DNA of 64,000 bases from contig NZ_CP168496.1 of the NCBI RefSeq assembly GCF_042944905.1, positions 1,426,001 through 1,490,000 of the forward strand, in the 5' to 3' direction. Under the pieces are notes generated by a model. It made no database searches. It worked only from the letters and a program-made list of their open reading frames with translations, and was not told where the DNA came from. The DNA comes from Psychrobacillus sp042944905 (lineage in GTDB: Bacteria; Bacillota; Bacilli; Bacillales_A; Planococcaceae). Both the position numbers and the translations under genes were made by a program. Of the stretch, positions 1 to 9,583 are shown one piece after another. Position 1 is the stretch's first letter. Each line of letters opens with the position of its first letter.

Positions 1-52
1 TAGAAACAAAGTTGTAGAAGCATATCAAGAAATAATGCGTATGCCTGTATAA
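1..52 (+). CDS. fliE: Flagellar hook-basal body protein FliE, C-terminal fragment
   Basis: Only the last 16 codons and the TAA stop are in the window; the gene begins upstream. The visible residues end in VVEAYQEIMRMPV, the characteristic C-terminus of FliE, the adaptor that joins the MS ring (FliF) to the rod. fliF follows 57 bp downstream, the usual fliE-fliF order. The identification rests on this short tail plus position. Confidence 0.85.
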   Translation, partial: RNKVVEAYQEIMRMPV

Positions 53-109
53 ATCCTCGGTTATTCTTAAATATCGAGTAAAAATATTCACCATAGCCGG
101 AGGATACAA

Positions 110-1699
110 ATGAATGAACGTATAAAGAAAGTCACTAGTGATATCTCTGCTTTTTGGACTAGCAGAACAAAAGCGCAAAAAGGAACCATAATCGGGAGTA
201 CGGTTGCCGTTATTCTTATTGCTGCATTCATATCTTACTTTTCGACAAGAACTGATTTTGTGCCTTTGTACTCCGATGTCGCGCCGTCTGAAGTAGGGCG
301 TATTAAAGAAACACTAGATGCTCAAGGTGTCCAAAACAAAATAGCTCCTGGTGGAACATCTATTTTAGTTCCTTCTGATCAAGTGGATTCATTGTTAGTC
401 CAGCTTGCTGCAGATGGTTTTCCACAATCAGGTATGATTGATTACAGCTTCTTTTCTAAAAATGCTGGTTTCGGTATGACCGATAATGAGTTTAATGTGT
501 TGAAATTAGCCTCTACTCAAACAGAGCTTGCTAATTTGATCAAAGGTATAAAAGGAGTTAAAGATGCAAAAGTAATGATTTCATTGCCACAAGAGAGCGT
601 CTTTCTATCTCAAAGCAATGGAAAAGCTAGTGCTTCAATTGTCCTAAACACAGAGCCTGGTTATCAATTTACTGATGTACAGATTCAGTCTTTATATAAC
701 TTAGTGTCAAAATCGGTTCCAAATTTATCGACTGAAGATATAGTCATTACAAATCAATATTTTGAGTACTTCGATCTTCTTACAGCAAACTCTCATACAA
801 CAGGAGCGAATGCTGGAGATCAAATGTCCATTAAGAAATCAATCGAACGAGACCTGCAAAGACAGGTACAAACGATGTTAAGTACAATAATGGGACAAGA
901 TAAGGTAGTAGTTTCTGTTACAACCGATATCGATTTTAAGCAAGAGAATAGAGAAGAAAACCTAGTAGAACCAGTAGATGTAGAAAATATGTCTGGTATT
1001 CAAATTAGCGCACAACATATTTCCGAAACATTTACAGGAACGAATCCAGTTGTCGGTGGAACACCGCAAGCAGAAGATGCAACTGATAACTTTACCAACT
1101 ATGTAGCAGGTTCAAATGCAAATGGTGACTATGAAAGGAAAGAAGATACTCTAAATAGTGACGTCAATCGAATTCGAAAGGAAATCGTAGAAAGTCCTTA
1201 TAAAATTAGAGATATCGGCATCCAAGTGATGGTGGAACCTCCTAATCCAAAAGATATTACATCGATGCCGAATGGGGTGCAAGGTGATATTGAACAAATT
1301 CTTGCAACTATTATTCGAACTTCCATCGATAAAGGAGAAGCTGGAAATTTAACTGAACAACAATTGAAAGAGAAAATTGTTGTCTCTGTACAACCGTTTA
1401 ATGGTAAAGCGAATATGGTTACTGCAACGAGTCCTGTAATTCCATGGTGGGTTTATGTAATTGGTGGAATTCTTTTAGTTGCAGTTATTCTATTAGTAAT
1501 CTTTATTATTCGTTCTCGACGAAGCGAAGAGGAAGAACTAGAAATACTAGAAGAACAGCGAGAAGAACTGAAAATTGAAGATATAAATGATGAAAAAGAA
1601 ACAGAAGCTACGTTAAGACGTAAACAACTTGAAAAAATGGCCAAAGATAAGCCAGAAGATTTCGCTAAATTGTTGCGTACTTGGATAGCAGAGGATTGA
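110..1699 (+). CDS. fliF: Flagellar MS-ring protein FliF
   Basis: FliF forms the membrane/supramembrane ring that anchors the rod and houses the export gate. The 529-residue protein has the expected plan: an N-terminal membrane segment at about residues 25-44, a large periplasm-side region with ring-building motifs, a second membrane segment at about 443-467, and a charged cytoplasmic tail ending in FAKLLRTWIAED, the FliG-binding end. The ATG is preceded by a GGAGG ribosome site. It is followed 13 bp later by fliG, its direct partner. Length is normal for the family. Confidence 0.98.
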   Translation: MNERIKKVTSDISAFWTSRTKAQKGTIIGSTVAVILIAAFISYFSTRTDFVPLYSDVAPSEVGRIKETLDAQGVQNKIAPGGTSILVPSDQVDSLLVQLAADGFPQSGMIDYSFFSKNAGFGMTDNEFNVLKLASTQTELANLIKGIKGVKDAKVMISLPQESVFLSQSNGKASASIVLNTEPGYQFTDVQIQSLYNLVSKSVPNLSTEDIVITNQYFEYFDLLTANSHTTGANAGDQMSIKKSIERDLQRQVQTMLSTIMGQDKVVVSVTTDIDFKQENREENLVEPVDVENMSGIQISAQHISETFTGTNPVVGGTPQAEDATDNFTNYVAGSNANGDYERKEDTLNSDVNRIRKEIVESPYKIRDIGIQVMVEPPNPKDITSMPNGVQGDIEQILATIIRTSIDKGEAGNLTEQQLKEKIVVSVQPFNGKANMVTATSPVIPWWVYVIGGILLVAVILLVIFIIRSRRSEEEELEILEEQREELKIEDINDEKETEATLRRKQLEKMAKDKPEDFAKLLRTWIAED

Positions 1700-1712
1700 T
1701 GGAGGGACGGCT

Positions 1713-2726
1713 ATGGTGAAAAAGGATAAAGATCTTAGTGGTAAACAAAAAGCCGCGCTCTTATTAATTTCTCTCGGACCGGAAGTGTCTGCTTCTATTT
1801 ATAAGCATTTAAATGAAGAAGAAATCGAGCGTTTAACATTAGAAATCTCAGGCGTTAAAAAAGTAGAACCTGAAATAAAAGAAGATATTATTGAAGAGTT
1901 TCATAATATCGCATTGGCACAAGACTATATTTCTCAAGGTGGGATTGGTTACGCCAAAACAGTTTTAGAAAAAGCATTAGGTGCAGAGCACGCGCAAGCT
2001 ATAATAAATCGCTTAACCTCTTCGCTTCAGGTACGGCCATTTGACTTTGCAAGACGAGCAGAACCATCTCAATTATTTAATTTTATTCAAAATGAACACC
2101 CGCAAACTATTGCTTTGATCTTATCTTATCTAGAGGCACAACAAGCAGGGATTATTCTCTCTTCATTGCCTCAAGAGGTGCAAGCGGATATTGCGAAACG
2201 AATTGCAACTATGGATTCTACTTCTCCAGAAGTAATTAGTGAAATTGAATCTGTGTTAGAGCGTAAGTTGTCTTCTACTGTTACACAGGATTATACGGTA
2301 ACTGGTGGAGTGGATGCAGTTGTTGAAGTGTTGAATGGAGTAGACCGTACAACTGAAAAAACAATTTTGGATGCATTAGAAATCCAAGATCCCGAACTTG
2401 CGGAAGAAATTAAGAAAAGAATGTTTGTGTTTGAGGATATTGTTACACTTGATAATCGTTCGATTCAACGAGTTATTCGTGATTGTGAAAATGAAGACTT
2501 ACTATTGTCAATGAAAGTGTCAAGTGAAGAAGTGAAAGATATTATATTCCGAAATATGTCAACTCGAATGGCAGATACATTTAAAGAAGAAATGGAAATT
2601 ATGGGTCCTGTTAGATTACGTGATGTAGAAGAAGCGCAGTCTCGGATTGTTTCTGTCATTAGAAGGTTGGAAGATGCGGGAGAAATAATTATCGCTCGTG
2701 GTGGAGGAGATGACATTATTGTCTAA
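1713..2726 (+). CDS. fliG: Flagellar motor switch protein FliG
   Basis: FliG is the rotor protein that couples stator ion flow to torque and sits between FliF and FliM. At 337 residues it has the family length. The EHPQ motif of the middle domain is at about residues 128-131, and the C-terminal domain carries the charged torque helix (around the MGPVRLRDVEEAQ segment). The start follows GGAGGGA by 6 bases. The end overlaps the start region of fliH, implying translational coupling. Confidence 0.98.
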   Translation: MVKKDKDLSGKQKAALLLISLGPEVSASIYKHLNEEEIERLTLEISGVKKVEPEIKEDIIEEFHNIALAQDYISQGGIGYAKTVLEKALGAEHAQAIINRLTSSLQVRPFDFARRAEPSQLFNFIQNEHPQTIALILSYLEAQQAGIILSSLPQEVQADIAKRIATMDSTSPEVISEIESVLERKLSSTVTQDYTVTGGVDAVVEVLNGVDRTTEKTILDALEIQDPELAEEIKKRMFVFEDIVTLDNRSIQRVIRDCENEDLLLSMKVSSEEVKDIIFRNMSTRMADTFKEEMEIMGPVRLRDVEEAQSRIVSVIRRLEDAGEIIIARGGGDDIIV

Positions 2727-3489
2727 AATTTTCCGAAACGTTCAAATGAATGGAGATAGTGGAAAAACTAGATCTATACAAATAAAAGACCTTCAATTGA
2801 GTGAGGAAATGGATGAGAGTCAACCGTTATCCCTAGAAGTGTTCCTACAAGAAAGAGACCGAATGATCCGTGAAGCGGAACAAACTATTCTTTCAAAAAG
2901 AGCAGAACTGGAAAATGATATTGAACAAAACAAACAATATATTGAAACCCAATTAAGAACGTGGGAAGAACAAAAAGTAGCTTTTCAGCATGCTGCATAC
3001 GATGAAGGCTTCACCCAAGGTCTTGAAGAGGGAAGAAGCAAGGCGCAAGAAGATATGAAGCAAGCATTAACTACAGCGAATGAAACCATACGAATTGCTC
3101 ATGAAAATGCAGCGAGTTATTTACAACACCAAGAACAAGTCATTTTAGAACTTGCTATCCGGACTGGGGAGCGGATTATTGGAATGAAACTTGAAGAAAA
3201 CGAGGAACTCTTTCTATCGATAGTGAAGAGAGGTTTAAAAGAAGCAAGAGAAATGAAAGAGATAAAGCTTTATGTTTCTCCTGCGTACTTTTCGTTAGTA
3301 TCAAGTAATCGGGATGAACTTGCTTCCATTTTCCCAGTAGATGTCCCATTTATGATTTTTGTAGATGAAGATATGAACGCAACCGATTGTTTTATAGAAA
3401 CAAACCATGGAAGAATTGTAGCAAGTATTGATGAACAACTACATGAATTACGACTAAAGTTAGTTGATATTCTAGATAGTATGGAGTGA
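2719..3489 (+). CDS. fliH: Flagellar assembly protein FliH (regulator of export ATPase)
   Basis: FliH binds the FliI ATPase and links it to the export gate. The protein is Glu/Gln-rich with a long coiled-coil region (about residues 45-130) and a conserved C-terminal domain that resembles the V-ATPase peripheral stalk. The reading frame is open from GTG 2698. I prefer TTG 2719 because GGAGGAG at 2703-2709 is then about 9 bases away; ATG 2710 would be too close. It overlaps the fliG end in another frame. Identity is firm from position and composition; the exact start is uncertain. Confidence 0.88.
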   Translation: MSKIFRNVQMNGDSGKTRSIQIKDLQLSEEMDESQPLSLEVFLQERDRMIREAEQTILSKRAELENDIEQNKQYIETQLRTWEEQKVAFQHAAYDEGFTQGLEEGRSKAQEDMKQALTTANETIRIAHENAASYLQHQEQVILELAIRTGERIIGMKLEENEELFLSIVKRGLKEAREMKEIKLYVSPAYFSLVSSNRDELASIFPVDVPFMIFVDEDMNATDCFIETNHGRIVASIDEQLHELRLKLVDILDSME

Positions 3490-3494
3490 ATGTG

Positions 3495-4817
3495 ATGAAA
3501 GCAATCGATCTAATTCAACAAATCCCCAATCTTTCTACATTTAAAAAATATGGGCGTGTGAATCGTGTTGTTGGATTAATGATTGAATCACAAGGGCCTG
3601 AAAGTTCTATAGGAGATGTATGTAAAATTCACATACATTCTTCTAAAAATGGACATTCCGTCATTCTTGCCGAAGTTGTGGGATTTAAAGAAGAAATCGT
3701 CGTGTTAATGCCTTATACGAATATTAGAGAAATTTCAACCGGTTGTTTAGTGGAAGGTACTAATCGACCACTTGAAGTGAAAGTTGGCTCTGATCTTATT
3801 GGAAAAGTATTAGATTCAATGGGTAATCCCATCGATGGGACAATATTACCAAAGGGATTGATGACGGTTGGAACAGAAAAAGATCCACCGAATCCTTTAA
3901 CCAGACCTCCTATTCATCAACAGATTGAAGTAGGGGTCAAAGCTATTGATGGCATGCTAACGGTTGGAATTGGTCAAAGGATAGGGATCTTTGCAGGATC
4001 CGGTGTTGGTAAGAGTACATTGCTTGGAATGATAGCGAGAAATACAAATGCCGATTTAAATGTTATTGCGCTTATTGGAGAACGAGGAAGAGAAGTACGC
4101 GAATTTATCGAAAGAGATTTAGGAAAAGAAGGCTTAGAACGTTCTATCGTTATTGCGGCTACTTCTGACCAACCGGCTTTAATGCGTATAAAGGGTGCTT
4201 TTACCGCAACAGCTATTGCAGAGTATTTTCGTGATAAAGGATTGAACGTCATGCTTATGATGGACTCCGTTACCCGGGTTGCAATGGCGCAGCGAGAAAT
4301 AGGATTAGCGGTCGGAGAACCACCTGCTACAAGAGGTTATACTCCTTCTGTATTTTCTATACTACCGAAATTATTGGAACGTACTGGTACAAATGAACAT
4401 GGATCGATTACAGCTTTTTATACTGTATTAGTAGATGGTGACGATATGAATGAACCGATAGCTGATACTGTCCGGGGGATTTTGGACGGACATATCGTAC
4501 TTGATCGTGAACTAGCCAATAAAGGTCAGTACCCAGCGATTAATGTGTTAAAAAGTATTAGTCGACTAATGAATCATATTTCAGACGAAGAACACATAAA
4601 AGCTGCTGAGCGTTTACGCGATTTATATTTTACTTACAACAAATCAGAAGACCTTATTAACATTGGGGCTTATAAACGTGGAACTTCAAAAGAAATTGAT
4701 GAAGCAATTCAATACGAGCCTTTAATAACATCTTTCCTAAAACAAGGATATTTAGATAAGGTATCACTTGAATCAACTGTAAATGAACTAGTTGCATTAT
4801 CTAATGGTGGTGTTTAA
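3495..4817 (+). CDS. fliI: Flagellum-specific ATPase FliI
   Basis: FliI is the hexameric ATPase of the flagellar type III exporter, related to the F1-ATPase beta subunit. Walker A is GSGVGKS at about residues 168-174, and Walker B (NVMLMMDS) is near 251-258. The PSVFSILPKLLERTG segment is typical of the family. From ATG 3495 the protein is 440 residues, the usual size; an in-frame GTG at 3486 lies upstream, but GGAGTG at 3483-3488 serves ATG 3495 at good spacing. fliJ begins 2 bases after the stop. Confidence 0.97.
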   Translation: MKAIDLIQQIPNLSTFKKYGRVNRVVGLMIESQGPESSIGDVCKIHIHSSKNGHSVILAEVVGFKEEIVVLMPYTNIREISTGCLVEGTNRPLEVKVGSDLIGKVLDSMGNPIDGTILPKGLMTVGTEKDPPNPLTRPPIHQQIEVGVKAIDGMLTVGIGQRIGIFAGSGVGKSTLLGMIARNTNADLNVIALIGERGREVREFIERDLGKEGLERSIVIAATSDQPALMRIKGAFTATAIAEYFRDKGLNVMLMMDSVTRVAMAQREIGLAVGEPPATRGYTPSVFSILPKLLERTGTNEHGSITAFYTVLVDGDDMNEPIADTVRGILDGHIVLDRELANKGQYPAINVLKSISRLMNHISDEEHIKAAERLRDLYFTYNKSEDLINIGAYKRGTSKEIDEAIQYEPLITSFLKQGYLDKVSLESTVNELVALSNGGV

Positions 4818-4819
4818 AA

Positions 4820-5269
4820 ATGGTTGCATATCAGTATAAATTCGCGAAAGTTTTAACAGTTCGAGAACAAGAGAAAGCGGAAACAGAGATGGCTTACAAA
4901 GAGTCTGTCGTGGCTTTTGAGAAAGTGGCAACTGAATTATACACGCTGCTAAAGAAGAAGGAAGATACGACAGATGACCAAAATAACCATTTAACACAAG
5001 GTTTATCCATTAATCATATTCATCACTATGCAAACTACATCGAAGGATTGCAAAAAAGAATTGACAAGGTACAGAAAGAAGTTATCCAAGCACGTTCTAA
5101 AATGCATTGGTTTGAAGAGAGATTATTAGAAAAGTCTCTAGAAGTTCGTAAGTTTGAAAAGATAAAAGAAAAGGACTATGAACTTTTTCAGCAAGAACAA
5201 CAAAGACTTGAAACAATACAGTTAGATGAAATATCATCTTTAAAGTTTCAAAACAAAGAGATTAGGTGA
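4820..5269 (+). CDS. fliJ: Flagellar export protein FliJ
   Basis: FliJ is a small coiled-coil chaperone-escort that acts as the central stalk of the FliI ATPase. The 149-residue product is almost wholly charged helix (Lys, Glu, Gln) with no membrane segment. It begins with YQYKFAKVLTVREQEK, the family's usual N-terminus. It sits directly after fliI and overlaps the next frame. Sequence conservation in this family is low, so the call leans on position and character. Confidence 0.9.
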   Translation: MVAYQYKFAKVLTVREQEKAETEMAYKESVVAFEKVATELYTLLKKKEDTTDDQNNHLTQGLSINHIHHYANYIEGLQKRIDKVQKEVIQARSKMHWFEERLLEKSLEVRKFEKIKEKDYELFQQEQQRLETIQLDEISSLKFQNKEIR

Positions 5270-5277
5270 GTAAAAAC

Positions 5278-5877
5278 GTGGCTAAACGGAACAAAAAGAA
5301 TAATAGCATGGAAAAAGTTGACGATGAATCCAAAGGTGTAGGCAAATTGAAAATGTTTTTTTATTGGTTTATCATACCTTTTTTATTTACTTTATTTATT
5401 CTCTTACTTGTTGCGCAACTAACCAATGTAAATGTATTTGAAAAAGCAAAAGAACTAACGGGTGTAGGACAACCTAAAGTAGTTACAGAGGATATAAAAA
5501 CAGAACGATTAGAAAAAAAAGTTGTCTCGATTCAAGCGGAAATTCAAGAAAAAGAAGCACAAATTGATAAATTGCAAATTGAATTAGATAATTCTTCGAA
5601 AACAAATGAAAGTTTATTGATAGAACAACAACGTTTACTGGATGAAATCGATAACCTTCAACGTGAACAAACAAGTACAAAGAAAGAATATTCTTCAATT
5701 GTTTCTACATTCGAAAAAATGTCTGCTAAAGCAGCTGCTCCTGTCATTACAAAAATGAGCGACGCAGAAGCTTTACGAATTTTATCAAGTTTAAAACCAG
5801 ATACTGTAGCACAAATTTTCGAAAAAATGACTCCAGATGCAGCAGCGAAATATACGGAGTTAATGACAAAGCAATAA
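5278..5877 (+). CDS. ylxF: YlxF-like (MotE-family) membrane coiled-coil protein
   Basis: This matches the gene between fliJ and fliK in Bacillus (ylxF). It has a basic N-terminus, one membrane segment at about residues 22-44, a coiled coil at about 75-145, and a C-terminal MgtE-N-like helical domain (SDAEALRILSSLKPDTVAQI). MotE-type proteins of this architecture are chaperone-like partners of stator or flagellar components; the role in Firmicutes is not settled. The frame is open from GTG 5266, but GGTGAG at 5265-5270 favours GTG 5278 as the start. Confidence 0.8.
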   Translation: MAKRNKKNNSMEKVDDESKGVGKLKMFFYWFIIPFLFTLFILLLVAQLTNVNVFEKAKELTGVGQPKVVTEDIKTERLEKKVVSIQAEIQEKEAQIDKLQIELDNSSKTNESLLIEQQRLLDEIDNLQREQTSTKKEYSSIVSTFEKMSAKAAAPVITKMSDAEALRILSSLKPDTVAQIFEKMTPDAAAKYTELMTKQ

Positions 5878-5905
5878 CTGTTTCTATTTGAAGGGAGGTG
5901 AAATA

Positions 5906-7132
5906 TTGAATATCGCAACAGTCGTTCATATGGGGAATAATATTGTTAACCAGCCACCAGAACAGCAACAAGTAGCTACTCAAAACAATCAACAATTTGG
6001 AAATATCTTTGGCAAGCTATTATTGAATCAGCAGGCGCAACAAATAGTTACTTCAAATCCAATTGAATCGCAACAAAATCTTACGCAAGGATTAGCATCT
6101 ATATTAAATGCAGATTCACTAGAAGAAGTCGAGACTTTATTGGGATCGAAAGAACTAACGGTGATTCCAAAAGAACTGAAAGAACTATTAAATAAGCTTT
6201 CAGGAGAAAAAACGGATACAGATGATGATCCTAGAGAATCGAATATTTGGGATTTATTAGCTGGTATAAATGAACAAGCTAGTCAACTGACGGATGAAAT
6301 TTTGAAGTCTTTAAATGGACAAGGTTCAGTAACACCTGTTGAAGCAAAAGAAGCAGTACAATTACTGAAAGTTGTGCAATTGATTGGGAAAAAATCAGAT
6401 TTAACGTTAAAAAAAGAGTCAACATTGTTTGATATAAATCAATTAGTAGATGATTTAAAAGAAGCAGTTTCAAAAAAAGTTCCAACAAGCGAAAGTGATC
6501 AAGCGCTATCTAATATAACAAAGCCACTAACTTTGGATCAGGCAATGAAACCAATAGTTCAACATGTGATTATTAAGCAAGTAACCTCTCCAACCGAGAC
6601 AGTTACAGAGACAAAAGAAGTAACCACTAATGTACAAGGTCAGACATCAACCATTGTACAAGCAAAAGTAGAAAACGTGTCTATCACATTGCCTACTGAA
6701 AAACCTGCTCAATCCGAAGAGTTTATGAAAGAATTACAAAAAGTAATGAATCGTGTACAGTTTGGTCAAGCTGGTGGAGCAAACAGACTTGTAGTAAAGC
6801 TTTATCCTGAACATCTTGGAACGATTCGAATCGAGTTAATACAAAAAGATGGCATGCTTACTACTAAAATGCTGGCTTCTACTGCTCTTGGAAAAGAGAT
6901 GTTAGATACACATTCAAATCAATTAAAGCAGGGCTTAGTAAATCAAAATATACAACTGGATAAATTAGAAATTACGCAAGCATTACAGGACTCATCCAGA
7001 CAAGAACGCAACCAAACTTTCCAAGAATCTTTTAGACAACAACAGCAACAACAAGAGCATAAGGAAAATAGTAAAGACGACACAGAAGAGCCTTCAACTT
7101 TCGGAGACTTATTAAAAGAAATGGAGGTCTAA
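5906..7132 (+). CDS. fliK: Flagellar hook-length control protein FliK
   Basis: FliK measures hook length and switches export specificity. The 408-residue protein has a variable Gln-rich N-terminal and central region, and the conserved C-terminal Flg_hook domain at about residues 285-365 (RLVVKLYPEHLGTIRIEL segment). It ends in a Gln/Glu-rich tail. The start is TTG 5906 with GGGAGGTG ideally placed upstream; an earlier in-frame TTG at 5888 lies ahead of that ribosome site. flgD follows 3 bases after the stop. Confidence 0.93.
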   Translation: MNIATVVHMGNNIVNQPPEQQQVATQNNQQFGNIFGKLLLNQQAQQIVTSNPIESQQNLTQGLASILNADSLEEVETLLGSKELTVIPKELKELLNKLSGEKTDTDDDPRESNIWDLLAGINEQASQLTDEILKSLNGQGSVTPVEAKEAVQLLKVVQLIGKKSDLTLKKESTLFDINQLVDDLKEAVSKKVPTSESDQALSNITKPLTLDQAMKPIVQHVIIKQVTSPTETVTETKEVTTNVQGQTSTIVQAKVENVSITLPTEKPAQSEEFMKELQKVMNRVQFGQAGGANRLVVKLYPEHLGTIRIELIQKDGMLTTKMLASTALGKEMLDTHSNQLKQGLVNQNIQLDKLEITQALQDSSRQERNQTFQESFRQQQQQQEHKENSKDDTEEPSTFGDLLKEMEV

Positions 7133-7135
7133 ACA

Positions 7136-7813
7136 ATGGCTGAAATGAATGCAATTACTAGTAATATGTACTTAGCCAATAAAGCTCCTAAAACAGCAAC
7201 GACTGGAAATGGTACTTTAGGTAAAGATGCTTTTTTGAAAATCTTAATGGCACAATTACAAAACCAAGATCCGACAAAACCAATGGATGACTCACAATTC
7301 ATTGCACAAATGGCACAATTTTCTTCATTAGAGCAAATGACAAACTTAACAACCGCATTTGAAAAGTATGCACAAGCACAAGAACAAACTCAAATGATCG
7401 AATATAGTAATTTTGTTGGAAAACAAGTGAAGTGGCACGAACTGACGGATAAGTTAGATGAGAAAAAAAATCCAATAATAAATGAAGGTACAGGCACAAT
7501 TTCTTCTATTAAATTTGTTGATGGAAGTGTGAAATTTACGTTAGCAGATGGAAAAGTAATTACTCCTGGTAATATTTCCGAAGTTATTTCCAGTGCTTCA
7601 AGTTCTAATAGCTTAGTAGAAGCAAGCATGATGATTGGCAAAACAGTTAGCTATATTCCGACGAGCACAGTAGATAATATGGAAGCAGAAACTGGAACAA
7701 ATACAGCAGTTTCAGCACAAGTAGAATCTGTATCTAAAAAAGATGGAAAAGTTATATTTAATCTAGTTGGTGGTGCATCCATAACAGCAGATCAAATTAT
7801 TTCTATTAAATAA
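7136..7813 (+). CDS. flgD: Flagellar hook capping protein FlgD
   Basis: FlgD caps the growing hook and is needed for FlgE polymerisation. The N-terminal signature is clear at about residues 28-72 (LGKDAFLKILMAQLQNQDP and the FIAQMAQFSSLEQM segment). The 225-residue length exceeds that of many Bacillus homologues because of a C-terminal extension of Tudor/Ig-like repeats (two KVIxxxxxxxISxI-like strands). GGAGG lies 11 bases before the ATG, inside the end of fliK. Confidence 0.95.
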   Translation: MAEMNAITSNMYLANKAPKTATTGNGTLGKDAFLKILMAQLQNQDPTKPMDDSQFIAQMAQFSSLEQMTNLTTAFEKYAQAQEQTQMIEYSNFVGKQVKWHELTDKLDEKKNPIINEGTGTISSIKFVDGSVKFTLADGKVITPGNISEVISSASSSNSLVEASMMIGKTVSYIPTSTVDNMEAETGTNTAVSAQVESVSKKDGKVIFNLVGGASITADQIISIK

Positions 7814-7832
7814 ACGAGAACGGAGATATGCA

Positions 7833-8213
7833 ATGGACAACATTTCTATTAATCGAGTCCCTCTGCAACCAAGTATCCGTCAATCACTTACATCTAACCA
7901 AGTTACAGCACCTAAACAGTCTTTTTTACAGCATTTACATGAAGCAACTGTAAAAACTGAACTAAAGGTAAGCAAACATGCAAATCAGCGCTTAGCGGAA
8001 AGAAATATACATATCTCTGACGCAGAATGGCAACTTGTAAGTGAAAAAGTATCAGAAGCACGCTCAAAAGGTGTGAATGACTCATTAGTATTGATGGATC
8101 AAGCTGCATTAATCGTCAGTGCAAAAAATGCGACGGTGATTACTGCTATGGATCGCAAGGAAGCGAAAAATCAATTATTTACAAATATCGACGGCACCAT
8201 TGTGCTGTATTAA
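7833..8213 (+). CDS. Flagellar operon protein, TIGR02530-like
   Basis: A 126-residue soluble protein between flgD and flgE. It matches my memory of the small 'flagellar operon protein' family TIGR02530 found at this site in many Bacillales and Clostridia; the KHANQRLAERNI motif (about residues 49-60) and the VSAKNATVITAMDR segment near the end are typical. No biochemical function is known to me. No membrane segment or signal peptide is visible. It is read from ATG 7833 with a CGGAGA site. Confidence 0.75.
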   Translation: MDNISINRVPLQPSIRQSLTSNQVTAPKQSFLQHLHEATVKTELKVSKHANQRLAERNIHISDAEWQLVSEKVSEARSKGVNDSLVLMDQAALIVSAKNATVITAMDRKEAKNQLFTNIDGTIVLY

Positions 8214-8293
8214 AAAATAGCAGGACCTATAAAGGATGCTATGTGCAGCTGACTGATAGACGCTAGAACACAAATTGAAGGGAGAAAAAATAT

Positions 8294-9583
8294 ATGATTC
8301 GTTCCATGTACTCAGGAATTTCCGGCTTAAAAAACTTCCAAACAAAACTAGACGTAATAGGTAACAATATCGCAAACGTAAATACGTACGGGTTTAAAAA
8401 AGGACGTACCATTTTTAAAGACTTGATTTCACAAACAACCTCATCAGCTTCTGGTGCTACGGCTACTAGAGGAGGGGTAAACGCTAAGCAAGTAGGATTA
8501 GGTTCTCAATTATCTGCAATTGATACAATTCATTCTGGTGGAGCATTACAATCTACTGGTAATACACTTGACTTGGCCATTTCAGGAGATGGATTTTTTC
8601 AAGTAGCTGACTCAACAAATGCTAGTCGTGATGGTTTTGTCAATCCGTTATACACCCGTGCTGGTAACTTCTATATGGATAATCAAGGTTATTTAATAAA
8701 TAGTGATGGTAAATTCTTAGTTGGTGGAGTTACTAAAGTAGATCCTCAAGCTCTTATAGATGCAAAAGATTTAGTAGCCACAGCAACAGGTAATGTTAAG
8801 ACCGCTGCAGATAATGCTAAGACTGCTACAGATACTTTAAATGCAACGCTTGACCCACTTAAAGCAGATGTAAAAACTGCAAAAGATGATCTAGCAGATG
8901 CTAAAGCTCTTAATCCTGCTGACCCAGCAGCAGTAACGAAAGCAGAAGATGATTTAAAAAAAGCAGAAGATGACTTAAAGAATGCTATGGACCCTAGCCA
9001 TATTGATGGTGCTGATGCTAAAGCAGCTCTTGAAGCAGAAAAAATTGCAACAAATGCAGCAGAAACACTAGCATCAGCTAAAGCAGCAGTAACTAACTTA
9101 TCATACCCCGATGCTTCTAGTGTAGAGCGAAATTGGGAAGCAACTGGTAACCTTGATACCGGAGGAGGTTATTTGCCTGATACGCCGATTACAATTGGTG
9201 GAGAATATAGACCAATAAAAATACCAACCGATGCGCAAAGTATGAGTATTGGTCAAGATGGAACAGTATCATTTGTGGACAAAGAAGGGACATTACGTTG
9301 GGCTGGTCAACTAGTTCTAGCTAAATTTCCAAATGCAGGCGGCTTACAAAAGGTTGGAGCAAACTATTTCAAAGACACAGCGAATTCAGGAGATCCAATT
9401 CTTCAAACTGCAACTGAATCAGGAATGGGTTCAATCAACTCAGGCTTCCTAGAAATGTCAAACGTTGACCTATCCGAAGAATTCACAGACATGATCGTTG
9501 CACAACGTGGGTTCCAAGCAAACACTCGTATCATTACAACATCGGACTCCATTTTAGAAGAGCTTATTAACTTAAAACGTTAA
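8294..9583 (+). CDS. flgE: Flagellar hook protein FlgE with a large Ala/Asp/Lys-rich insertion
   Basis: FlgE polymerises into the hook. Residues 1-150 hold the conserved N-terminal rod/hook signature (MIRSMYSGISGLKNFQTKLD, GNNIANVNTYGFKKGR), and the C-terminus has the matching helix (NVDLSEEFTDMIVAQRGFQANTRII). At 429 residues it is far longer than the B. subtilis protein (about 264). The excess is a helical Ala/Asp/Lys-rich block at about residues 150-272, including a doubled KAEDDLK unit. The insert lies where surface-exposed hook domains vary. The start is ATG 8294 after GAAGGGAG. Confidence 0.95.
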   Translation: MIRSMYSGISGLKNFQTKLDVIGNNIANVNTYGFKKGRTIFKDLISQTTSSASGATATRGGVNAKQVGLGSQLSAIDTIHSGGALQSTGNTLDLAISGDGFFQVADSTNASRDGFVNPLYTRAGNFYMDNQGYLINSDGKFLVGGVTKVDPQALIDAKDLVATATGNVKTAADNAKTATDTLNATLDPLKADVKTAKDDLADAKALNPADPAAVTKAEDDLKKAEDDLKNAMDPSHIDGADAKAALEAEKIATNAAETLASAKAAVTNLSYPDASSVERNWEATGNLDTGGGYLPDTPITIGGEYRPIKIPTDAQSMSIGQDGTVSFVDKEGTLRWAGQLVLAKFPNAGGLQKVGANYFKDTANSGDPILQTATESGMGSINSGFLEMSNVDLSEEFTDMIVAQRGFQANTRIITTSDSILEELINLKR

